From Lachnospiraceae bacterium (GTDB lineage: Bacteria; Bacillota; Clostridia; Lachnospirales; Lachnospiraceae): DNA of 6,173 nt. The DNA lies in contig JAJQCU010000253.1 of the NCBI GenBank assembly GCA_021202575.1, forward strand, positions 1-6,173, in the 5' to 3' direction. The position numbers and the translations under genes are program-made. Every line of letters begins with the position of its first letter. Within the stretch, counting starts at the first letter, position 1. The notes beneath the pieces are model-generated. The model ran no database searches and was not told where the DNA came from. It saw only the letters and a list, made by a program, of their open reading frames with translations. Below, piece by piece: positions 1 to 5,715 of the stretch.

Positions 1-97
1 TTCCATATTTGTGCACTATTTTTTATTCTGCTTAAAAAATTCCTTTTTCCCTGTTTTTTTGCATAAAATTTCCACCCCGCTCCATGCGCCGCGTGAA

Positions 98-541
98 TCA
101 GGTTCTCGTATCCTGCATCTCCAGGGAAGCCCTCACCTTAAAGAGCAGGCTGACAAAAAGCTCCCTCTCTTCCTCCGTCAGATCCTTCAGAAATTCCTCA
201 TCCAGCCTGTGCATTTCCCTTCTGGTATGCTCGCACAGCCGCACGCCGCTGTCAGTTCTTTTGACCCACTTGATCCGCTTATCATCCGAATCGAAGCCGC
301 ACTCCACAAAGCCCTTCTGCTCCAGCCTCGCCACAAGGCCGGCCACCGTAGACTGGGCCAGGCACATCCACTTCTCCAGCTCCTTCATGGTAAGGCGGGG
401 CTTATGGCTCATATCCAGGACGATCATCACCCCCATCTGGGCACTGGTGATCCCGCTTTCCCCGAACACCCGGTTCCTGATCCTGTCCATGAGCATATAA
501 TTTTCTCTGTAGACCGCGCTCCAGGGCTTTTGCTCTTCCAT
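98..541 (-). CDS. MarR-family winged-helix transcriptional regulator
   Basis: This 147-residue protein has the usual MarR length and layout: an N-terminal dimerisation helix region (about 1-30), a winged helix-turn-helix (about 33-97) and a C-terminal dimerisation helix (about 103-140). The segment starting TMKELEKW is helix-turn-helix, AQSTVAGLVARLEQKG (62-77) is the recognition helix, and DSDDKR (84-89) is the typical MarR wing with its conserved Asp and Arg. MarR proteins bind palindromic operators as dimers, often releasing DNA on binding small phenolic or oxidising ligands. Cys60, Cys81 and Cys103 are present, but nothing shows a redox role. The ATG overlaps the stop of the preceding gene by one base (TGATG) and has a GGAGG seven bases upstream, so translation is probably coupled. 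Its target and ligand are unknown; it is the last gene of the apparent clpC-radA operon. The family call is firm, the specific role is not. Confidence 0.9.
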   Translation of the reverse strand: MEEQKPWSAVYRENYMLMDRIRNRVFGESGITSAQMGVMIVLDMSHKPRLTMKELEKWMCLAQSTVAGLVARLEQKGFVECGFDSDDKRIKWVKRTDSGVRLCEHTRREMHRLDEEFLKDLTEEERELFVSLLFKVRASLEMQDTRT

Positions 542-981
542 CAGAAATCCTCCGGCTGATATACGGTCGTCAAATCCTCTGTGTCGGAAGCGATAAAGCC
601 GCCGAAAACAGCGTGGATGTCCCTCACCACCCGCGCCGCCTCGGCCCTGTCCAGTGAATCATAGCTGAAGGCATAGACCTTCTTCACCCCGTTTTCCCGC
701 AAAAAGGCCTGATCGGAAGCGCTCTCAAAGCAGTCCATGAAATTCTCGAAAATCAGGCTGTCATGGGAAAGCTTCACCTCCATCAGATCCAGCTCCCTCC
801 AGATGTCCTTTTTCTCTTCCTGTACCTGGACCACCGGCTTTAAATCCCGCACCGACACATCCACCGGCAGCATATACAGATACTCCTCCACCTCTCCCTG
901 GGGCTCAGCCTGCGCCTTCGGCACCATCTTGCCCGCGAGTTTCCTTTTTATCGCCTGTTTCTTCGTATTTTTTGTCTTCAT
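541..981 (-). CDS. Hypothetical protein between radA and marR
   Basis: I do not recognise this 146-residue protein. Its first 26 residues are strongly basic (begins MKTKNTKKQAIKRKLAGK), and the rest is acidic and looks like a small soluble alpha/beta domain, with alternating hydrophobic segments such as YLYMLPVDVSV (about 34-44) and VKKVYAFSYDSL (about 99-110). There is no signal peptide, membrane segment, Cys cluster or nucleotide-binding motif. The basic head could contact nucleic acid, but that is a guess. The gene starts 11 bases after the full-length radA stop; its AGGAG ribosome binding site overlaps that TAG stop, with about eight bases to the ATG. Its own TGA overlaps the marR start. 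Such spacing makes it very likely to be a real, co-translated operon member rather than a chance reading frame. Confidence 0.82.
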   Translation of the reverse strand: MKTKNTKKQAIKRKLAGKMVPKAQAEPQGEVEEYLYMLPVDVSVRDLKPVVQVQEEKKDIWRELDLMEVKLSHDSLIFENFMDCFESASDQAFLRENGVKKVYAFSYDSLDRAEAARVVRDIHAVFGGFIASDTEDLTTVYQPEDF

Positions 982-992
982 ACCATCATCTC

Positions 993-1163
993 CTACAGAT
1001 ACTGCATCGCGTCAGAAACGCCCCTCACCCCAAACAGCCGCATTCCCTCCACGTTTCCTACATCCTTTAAGCACACCCGCGGCAGAATACAGCTGGTAAA
1101 CCCCAGCTTCTTAGCCTCCAGCACCCGCTGCTTCGCCTGGCTGACCGCCCGCACCTCGCCGCG
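993..1163 (-). pseudogene. radA: Severed C-terminal end of RadA, in frame after TGA
   Basis: These 56 codons follow the premature TGA in the same frame and end at a TAG (993-995). The translation begins RGEVRAVSQAKQRVLEAKKL and continues through GFTSCILP and a C-terminal GVSDAMQYL, the typical end of RadA, with the conserved GEVRAV and AKKLGF segments. Codon use looks normal and no further stop or frameshift occurs. Because the frame is intact and the combined length is standard, any disruption is recent, or it is a sequence error. I see no convincing ribosome binding site for separate expression of this piece. The next gene's ribosome binding site overlaps its TAG, which shows the operon was arranged around this stop. 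Confidence 0.88.
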
Positions 1164-1166
1164 TCA
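1164..1166 (-). other. radA: In-frame TGA stop inside the conserved GE(I/V)GLxGE(V/I)R motif of radA
   Basis: Read on the minus strand, the codons are GGG GGG ATC GGC TGA CGC GGC GAG GTG CGG, giving G-G-I-G-stop-R-G-E-V-R. RadA proteins normally have G-E-[IV]-G-L-x-G-E-[IVL]-R here, so the stop sits on the conserved Leu and the conserved Glu is also changed to Gly. Two readings fit. One is point changes, such as a Leu TTA becoming TGA. The other is a lost C before TGACG plus a gained C after it, since GGC CTG ACG GGC GAG would give G-L-T-G-E with the same total length. Confidence 0.85.
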
Positions 1167-2360
1167 GCCGATCCCCCCCACCACCATCAGCCCCTCATCA
1201 AGCGGAAAATTCCGAAAACTGGAAATCACAGCCAGGGCAATTCCCAGATCCATGGCCGGTTCGGTAATCCGAATACCTCCGGCGATATTGACATAGGCAT
1301 CACAATTTCCCATCTGCAGCCCCAGCCGCTTTTCCAGCACCGCCATCAGCAGATTCACCCGGTTGAAGTCCGTGCCCGTGGCCTGCCGTCTGGGATATCC
1401 GAAATTTGTCTGACAGACCAGCGCCTGAATCTCGATCAGGACAGGGCGGGTGCCCTCCATGGAGCAGGTCACCACAGAGCCGCTGGCTCCCTCCGGCCTG
1501 CCGGTCAGCATATACTCAGAAGGATTGGGCACCTCCATCAGCCCGTTTGCGCACATCTCAAAGACGCCGATCTCATCGGTCGCGCCAAAACGGTTCTTGA
1601 CACCCCGCAAAATCCGGTAGGAGGCGTGCCGGTCCCCCTCAAAATAGAGTACCGTGTCCACCATATGCTCCAGCACCCGGGGGCCGGCCACCGTTCCCTC
1701 CTTGGTCACATGGCCCACGATAAAAATGCTGATACCCTCCACCTTGGCCAGCTGCATGAGCACATTGGTGCTCTCCCGCACCTGGGAGACGCTTCCCGGC
1801 GCCGCGCCAACCTCCTCCCGGTACATGGTCTGAATGGAGTCGATGACCGCCACCCGGGGCTTCTGGGACCGGACCACAGTCTCAATCGTATCCAGATTGG
1901 TCTCGCACAGAAGCCGCAGGCTCTCCGAGAATTCCCCGATCCGCTCCGCCCGCATTCTGATCTGGCGCAGGCTCTCCTCCCCGGAAATATAGAGCACCGG
2001 AATATCCCGGGAGGCCAGATTCCTGCATACCTGCAAAAGCAAGGTGGATTTGCCGATTCCCGGATCGCCTCCCACCAAAGTCAGGCTGCCCGCCACGATA
2101 CCGCCGCCCAATACCCTGTCCAGCTCCGCGATACCGGTGAGCAGCCTGTCCTCCTCCTTTAAATCAATCTGCGACAGGCTCACAGGGGCTGCCGCCTCCC
2201 GAAGCCCTGCGGAAAGGCGCTTGCCGGAGGATGTCATTTTCACCGGCTCCTCCACAAAGCTGTTCCAGCTTTTGCAGCCCGGACACTGGCCCTGCCATTT
2301 GGCGGACTCGTACCCGCACTGCTGACAGAAAAAAACGGTGCTTTTATTTTTACTCGCCAT
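1164..2360 (-). CDS. radA: DNA repair protein RadA, C-terminally truncated by an in-frame TGA
   Basis: RadA (Sms) is a RecA-like, DnaB-type ATPase that drives branch migration and processing of recombination intermediates. Seen here in order: a zinc finger C12-X2-C15-X10-C26-X2-C29; a RecA-like ATPase core with Walker A GGDPGIGKST (97-106), Walker B VAVIDS (170-175) and the RadA-specific KNRFG motif (255-259); then a Lon-protease-like C-terminal domain from about 275. The ATG overlaps the end of clpC by 11 bp and has an AGGAG four bases upstream. The open frame ends at codon 399 (TGA at 1164-1166), whereas the family is about 455 residues long. The following 56 codons in the same frame are clearly RadA, so reading through TGA would give exactly 455 residues. 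The truncated product keeps the zinc finger and all ATPase motifs but loses the last part of the Lon-like scaffold domain, so it is probably impaired if the stop is real. Confidence 0.95.
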   Translation of the reverse strand: MASKNKSTVFFCQQCGYESAKWQGQCPGCKSWNSFVEEPVKMTSSGKRLSAGLREAAAPVSLSQIDLKEEDRLLTGIAELDRVLGGGIVAGSLTLVGGDPGIGKSTLLLQVCRNLASRDIPVLYISGEESLRQIRMRAERIGEFSESLRLLCETNLDTIETVVRSQKPRVAVIDSIQTMYREEVGAAPGSVSQVRESTNVLMQLAKVEGISIFIVGHVTKEGTVAGPRVLEHMVDTVLYFEGDRHASYRILRGVKNRFGATDEIGVFEMCANGLMEVPNPSEYMLTGRPEGASGSVVTCSMEGTRPVLIEIQALVCQTNFGYPRRQATGTDFNRVNLLMAVLEKRLGLQMGNCDAYVNIAGGIRITEPAMDLGIALAVISSFRNFPLDEGLMVVGGIG

Positions 2361-4815
2361 TCTGCTCCTGCTCTCTCTTTACCCTGAAGGTAACCTTCCC
2401 GCCGGAAAATCCGGCTGTTATCGTGGAACCCGCCGGAATTTTCTGCCGCAGAAGCTCTTCCGCCAGCGGATCCTCCACTACCGTCTGCAGCGCCCTCTTT
2501 AAGGGTCTGGCCCCCATCTTCGCGTCGGAATACTTTGTCACAAGATGCTCCTTTAAGGCGGGGCTTAACACCAGGCGGATGCCCATCTGCTCCTTACAGC
2601 GCTTCGACAGGTCTTTGGCCAGAAGATTCACAATCTCCTTCATTTCCTCCTGCGTCAGCGGATGGAACACGATCATTTCATCGATTCGGTTGATAAACTC
2701 CGGCTTGAAAAGGCGCTTCACCTCTTCCATGACGCCGGACTTCATCCGCTCAAAATCCTTCTTCTGGTCATCGGCGGCGGCAAAGCCCAGGTTTTTGGGC
2801 TCCACAATCCGGGCCGCGCCCGCGTTGGAGGTCATGATCAGAATGGTATTCTTGAAGCTGACCTTCCGGCCCTTTGAATCCGTGATGTGGCCGTCATCCA
2901 GCACCTGCAGTAAAATATTGAACACATCCGGATGGGCCTTCTCTATCTCATCAAATAAAACCACTGAATAAGGATTGCGGCGAATCTTCTCCGAAAGCTG
3001 CCCGCCCTCGTCAAAGCCCACATAGCCCGGAGGGGAGCCGATCATCTTGGAAACAGAGTGTCCTTCCATATACTCTGACATGTCCACACGGATCAGCGCG
3101 TTCTCGTCCCCGAACATGGCCTCCGCTAAAGCCTTGGAAAGCTCCGTCTTTCCCACACCGGTAGGGCCGAGGAACAAAAAAGAACCAATGGGGCGCTTTG
3201 GATCCTTTAATCCAACCCGTCCCCGGCGGACAGCCCGGGCCACCGCGTCCACCGCCTCATCCTGCCCGATCACCCGCTGGTGCAGAATACTCTCCAGCTT
3301 CAGAAGCCTGTCGCTCTCCTTCTCCTGCAGCCGGGTCAGTGGAATCTTCGTCCACATGCTGACTACCCTGGCAACGTCCTCCTCGCCCACTGTCGCCCGG
3401 CTTTCCGGCGCGTTCGCCGACTTATCCCGGAACCTGTGCAGCCTGTGGATCACCTTCTCCTGACGGGCGCGAACCTCGCCGGCCTTCGCCATATCGCCCG
3501 CCTTGATGGCCTCCTCCAGCTCCAGATCCCGCTTTCTTACCTGTTCCACAACGTCACGGCTCTCCGCGGCGGCGGTGGGCGCTTTCCCCGAAGCAAGCCT
3601 GACCGCGCTGGCGGCCTCATCAATCAGATCAATTGCTTTATCCGGCAGATTTCTGTCATTGATATAACGGGAGGAGAGCTTCACCGCAGCGGTGATCGCC
3701 TCAGGCAGTACCTTCACCTGATGATGCTCTTCATATTTATATACAATCCCCTGCAGGATTTTCTCTGTCTCCTCCTCGCTGGGCTCCTCCACCGTCACCG
3801 GTTGAAAACGCCGCTCTAAAGCCGCGTCCTTCTCAATATATTTTCGATATTCCGTAATGGTTGTAGCCCCAATCAGCTGCAGCTCCCCTCTGGCGAGGGA
3901 AGGCTTTAAAATATTGGAAGCGTCGATGGCGCCCTCCGCGCCGCCGGCCCCGATAATGGTGTGCAGCTCATCCAGAAACAGGATGATGTCTCCGTCCGCG
4001 ATGACTTCCCGGATCACATTCTTGATCCGCTCCTCAAATTCTCCCCTGTACTTGCTGCCGGCCACCATGCCGGATAAATCCAGGGGCAGCAGCCGTCTCC
4101 CGCGCACAGAGTAAGGCACCTGGCCGGACGCAATGCGCTGGGCCAGCCCCTCCACAACGGCGGTCTTGCCCACGCCCGGCTCCCCGATCAGGCAGGGATT
4201 ATTCTTTGTCCGGCGGGATAAAATCTGAATCGTCCGGTTGATTTCCTCATCCCGGCCGATCACCGGGTCCAGCTTTCCCTCTCTTGCCAGTCGGGTCAGA
4301 TCCTGGCTGTACCGCTCGATGGTGTCCGTCCGGCTCTCGTTCTGCTGGGAGTACAGATCCTCCTTGTACTGACTGACATCCTCTCCCATGGCGGTCAGAA
4401 GATCCACATACACCTTCTGTATATTGATCCCCATCGTATTCATCAGGCGGAGAGCCACATTCTGCCCCTCCCGGATGATCCCCAGCAAAAGATGCTCTGT
4501 TCCGATCCTCTCGCTCTCAAATCGGTCCGCGATCTCATCCGCAAGCTGCAGCACCGTCATGGCTCTGGGGGAGTATTTCTCCCGGTCCGCCAGAACAGTG
4601 TCTCCGGAATTCAGGGCAATCTGCTCCCTGATCAGCTCTTTGACCTTCTCCGCGTCCACACCGTTATCAGCCAGCACCGCGGCCGCCGTACCGCCCGTCT
4701 CCAGCGCCAGCCCCAGCAGAATATGCTCACAGCCCACATATCCCTGCCCGGTGGTCCTGGCGTATCGTCCCGCCGCTGCCAGCGCCGACTTCGCCTTGTC
4801 CGTATATTTTTTCAA
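2350..4815 (-). CDS. clpC: ClpC-type AAA+ unfoldase, ATPase subunit of Clp protease
   Basis: ClpC forms a cytoplasmic hexamer that unfolds proteins and feeds them to ClpP. At 821 residues it is close to the usual length of just over 800. Seen in order: two Clp_N repeats (1-145, marked by CEHILLG and TEHLLLG); AAA module D1 with Walker A GEPGVGKT (211-218), pore loop KYRGEF (255-260), Walker B ILFLDE (278-283), GATT sensor (317-320) and paired Arg335-Arg336; a short coiled-coil middle domain (about 415-470) typical of ClpC rather than ClpB; and module D2 with Walker A GPTGVGKT (550-557), pore loop GYVG (597-600), Walker B VVLFDE (618-623), TSNAG sensor and GARPLKR sensor 2 (768-774). NLGF (675-678) sits where the ClpP-docking loop lies. 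The start is TTG, eight bases after GGAGGAG. No CtsR box or CIRCE element is visible upstream. It follows gntR by 73 bp and overlaps radA. Confidence 0.97.
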   Translation of the reverse strand: MKKYTDKAKSALAAAGRYARTTGQGYVGCEHILLGLALETGGTAAAVLADNGVDAEKVKELIREQIALNSGDTVLADREKYSPRAMTVLQLADEIADRFESERIGTEHLLLGIIREGQNVALRLMNTMGINIQKVYVDLLTAMGEDVSQYKEDLYSQQNESRTDTIERYSQDLTRLAREGKLDPVIGRDEEINRTIQILSRRTKNNPCLIGEPGVGKTAVVEGLAQRIASGQVPYSVRGRRLLPLDLSGMVAGSKYRGEFEERIKNVIREVIADGDIILFLDELHTIIGAGGAEGAIDASNILKPSLARGELQLIGATTITEYRKYIEKDAALERRFQPVTVEEPSEEETEKILQGIVYKYEEHHQVKVLPEAITAAVKLSSRYINDRNLPDKAIDLIDEAASAVRLASGKAPTAAAESRDVVEQVRKRDLELEEAIKAGDMAKAGEVRARQEKVIHRLHRFRDKSANAPESRATVGEEDVARVVSMWTKIPLTRLQEKESDRLLKLESILHQRVIGQDEAVDAVARAVRRGRVGLKDPKRPIGSFLFLGPTGVGKTELSKALAEAMFGDENALIRVDMSEYMEGHSVSKMIGSPPGYVGFDEGGQLSEKIRRNPYSVVLFDEIEKAHPDVFNILLQVLDDGHITDSKGRKVSFKNTILIMTSNAGAARIVEPKNLGFAAADDQKKDFERMKSGVMEEVKRLFKPEFINRIDEMIVFHPLTQEEMKEIVNLLAKDLSKRCKEQMGIRLVLSPALKEHLVTKYSDAKMGARPLKRALQTVVEDPLAEELLRQKIPAGSTITAGFSGGKVTFRVKREQEQNGE

Positions 4816-4823
4816 AATAACAG

Positions 4824-4830
4824 CTCCTCC
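4824..4830 (-). promoter_or_regulatory. clpC: Strong ribosome binding site fixing a TTG start for clpC
   Basis: The minus strand reads GGAGGAG, then eight bases (CTGTTATT), then TTG at 4813-4815, followed by the family-like N-terminus [11 protein letters not shown]. No ATG or GTG lies in frame at a suitable distance, so TTG is the likely start. A near-perfect Shine-Dalgarno sequence combined with a weak start codon suggests tuned rather than maximal translation. Confidence 0.8.
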
Positions 4831-4888
4831 ATTTTTCTTCTTTCATTGCGCATTTTTTGCATTGCCATGGCAGTGTTGAGGGTTTGCC

Positions 4889-5278
4889 TTAAGGCCTCTG
4901 CTCCCTGCGCTCATACTCATCATAAATCTCCTCAATCAGTCCCATGACCTGAGATCTGGAGATGCCTCTGCTGGAGCTTTTGGCCAGCACCACCACAAGC
5001 TCCTTCCTCAGCTCCTCCAAAGCCCTCTGCTGATCCGTATCCACGCAGACGACGGCACCCTTGCGCCTGTCCACCTTCACATAGCCTTCCTGTCTGAGCA
5101 CAGTATACGCCTTATTGACAGTGTGCATGTTGATGCCGATATTGTCGGCCAGCTGCCGGACACTGGGCAGGGAGTCTCCCTCCCGAAGCTGTGTCGACGC
5201 GATTCCCTGTATGATCTGGTGACAAAGCTGCAGGTACAGCGCCTCGTCACTGTTAAAGTCGATTTCAATGTAATACAT
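4889..5278 (-). CDS. Short GntR-family (YtrA-like) transcriptional regulator
   Basis: This 129-residue protein has an N-terminal GntR winged helix-turn-helix (about 10-77) and only about 50 further residues, so it lacks the large ligand-binding domain of FadR- or HutC-type members and matches the short YtrA subfamily. Visible landmarks are LYLQLCHQI (14-22), EGDSLPSVRQLA (33-44), the recognition segment INMHTVNKAYTVL (49-61) and the wing EGYVKVDRRKGAVV (64-77). The tail is helical and charged, ending EEIYDEYERREQRP. I chose the ATG at 5278 because AGGTGA lies five bases upstream; a GTG at 5287 in the same frame falls inside that ribosome binding site. YtrA-type regulators usually repress their own operon, often with ABC transporter genes. 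Here the next gene is clpC, 73 bp on, so it sits where CtsR is found in Bacillus. Autoregulation through the palindrome just upstream is likely but inferred. Confidence 0.92.
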   Translation of the reverse strand: MYYIEIDFNSDEALYLQLCHQIIQGIASTQLREGDSLPSVRQLADNIGINMHTVNKAYTVLRQEGYVKVDRRKGAVVCVDTDQQRALEELRKELVVVLAKSSSRGISRSQVMGLIEEIYDEYERREQRP

Positions 5279-5283
5279 GGCAT

Positions 5284-5289
5284 TCACCT
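5284..5289 (-). promoter_or_regulatory. Ribosome binding site deciding the gntR start
   Basis: The minus strand reads AGGTGA at 5289-5284, then AATGCC spanning to the ATG at 5278, a spacing of five bases. The in-frame GTG at 5287 overlaps this element, so ATG is the better start. The element directly abuts the palindrome at 5290-5307. Confidence 0.75.
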
Positions 5290-5307
5290 GTTACTATGAA
5301 TAGTAAC
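5290..5307. promoter_or_regulatory. Perfect 18-bp palindrome, candidate GntR operator
   Basis: The plus strand reads GTTACTAT-GA-ATAGTAAC: two perfect 8-base arms around a 2-base centre. GntR dimers bind such palindromes, and GntR-family sites usually carry GT and AC at symmetric positions, as seen at the outer ends here. It lies between the predicted promoter and the gntR start, about 20-37 bases after the likely transcription start, so a bound repressor would act as a roadblock. In RNA the same arms could form a small hairpin just before the ribosome binding site. Binding by the adjacent GntR protein is inferred. Confidence 0.75.
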
Positions 5308-5333
5308 GTTTCCTTTGTATTTGTTCTAGTGAG

Positions 5334-5362
5334 ATTATAACAGATACTTTCTGAAAGGTAAA
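5334..5362 (-). promoter_or_regulatory. Predicted housekeeping-sigma promoter for the gntR-clpC operon
   Basis: On the minus strand a perfect TATAAT (5339-5334) is preceded by TG at the extended -10 position (TGTTATAAT). TTTACC (5362-5357), a four-of-six match to TTGACA, lies 17 bases upstream. The surrounding 5310-5400 stretch is clearly more AT-rich than the coding regions. Transcription would start near 5327, leaving a leader of about 50 bases that contains the palindrome. It is the only strong promoter I find ahead of gntR, clpC, radA, the hypothetical gene and marR. Confidence 0.75.
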
Positions 5363-5449
5363 GGGAAAATATATTCTGAACCATAATTTAAAATGGAATA
5401 CGGGCGATAATCCGTTCTGACACGCTCTCGCCCCGCACCCATCGACGGG

Positions 5450-5481
5450 CAGAAAGAAAGACAGCCATCAGGCTGCCTTCC
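5450..5481 (-). terminator. Rho-independent terminator after the right-hand gene
   Basis: Ten bases after the TAA at 5491, the minus strand has GGAAGGCAGCC (5481-5471), a TGAT loop, and GGCTGTCTTTC (5466-5456). These pair over 11 positions with two G-U pairs, and T-rich sequence (TTTCTTTCT) forms the end of the stem and the run-off. It sits after the TAA, not after the internal TAG at 5716, which supports the acidic tail being part of the ancestral gene. It separates the right-hand gene from the gntR-clpC promoter. Confidence 0.75.
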
Positions 5482-5490
5482 TGTAAATCT

Positions 5491-5715
5491 TTATTCATCG
5501 TCATCCAGTTTCAGAAAATCAAATTCCAGATCCTCGTCGTCATCGTCATCCAGGAAATTTCTGGATTTGCGGGGTTTGGCCTTCGATGCCGGCTCCTCCT
5601 GCTTGCGCTTGAGCTCCCTGCGGGTTGTCTGCACAATGTCATCGGAGCTCGGGAAATCCTCCAGATCCAGGTCATCCAGATCTCCCAGGTCAAAGTCATC
5701 GTAGCTGCTCCTCGA
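5491..5715 (-). pseudogene. Acidic C-terminal tail of the right-hand gene, in frame after TAG
   Basis: After the TAG at 5716-5718 the same frame stays open for 74 codons to a TAA at 5491. The translation starts SRSSYDDFDLGDLDDLDL, passes through a basic stretch (RRELKRKQ and KAKPRKSRNF) and ends with a very acidic DDDDDED block and LKLDDDE. Alternating acidic and basic low-complexity sequence like this is plausible as a cytoplasmic tail and would be unlikely by chance to remain stop-free and directly next to a terminator. It therefore looks like the true end of the gene to the right. Whether it is still translated (by readthrough, or because the TAG is an error) cannot be told from the sequence. 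No ribosome binding site with a start codon suggests that it is a separate gene. Confidence 0.65.

Noticed and set aside
1..97. AT-rich end of the window after marR as a terminator, promoter or small gene
   Set aside because: A and T runs are present but no GC-rich stem precedes them, no convincing -35/-10 pair is found, and the only start codon with a nearby GGTGG opens a frame of just ten codons.
1164..1166. TGA in radA as a selenocysteine codon
   Set aside because: The position is normally a conserved Leu, not Cys, RadA is not a known selenoprotein, and no clear hairpin of the required kind is seen directly downstream.
1626..2162. Long plus-strand open frame antisense to radA
   Set aside because: It lies wholly opposite conserved radA codons, has no ribosome binding site, and its protein is His/Leu/Pro-rich without family features, as expected for an antisense shadow in a GC-rich gene.
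4886..4895. GCCTTAAGGC palindrome at the gntR stop, and TGCCATGGCA at 4863-4872
   Set aside because: Perfect short palindromes without a loop or a T-run do not make a terminator. They may be chance in the 73-bp gntR-clpC gap, and neither matches CIRCE or a CtsR box.
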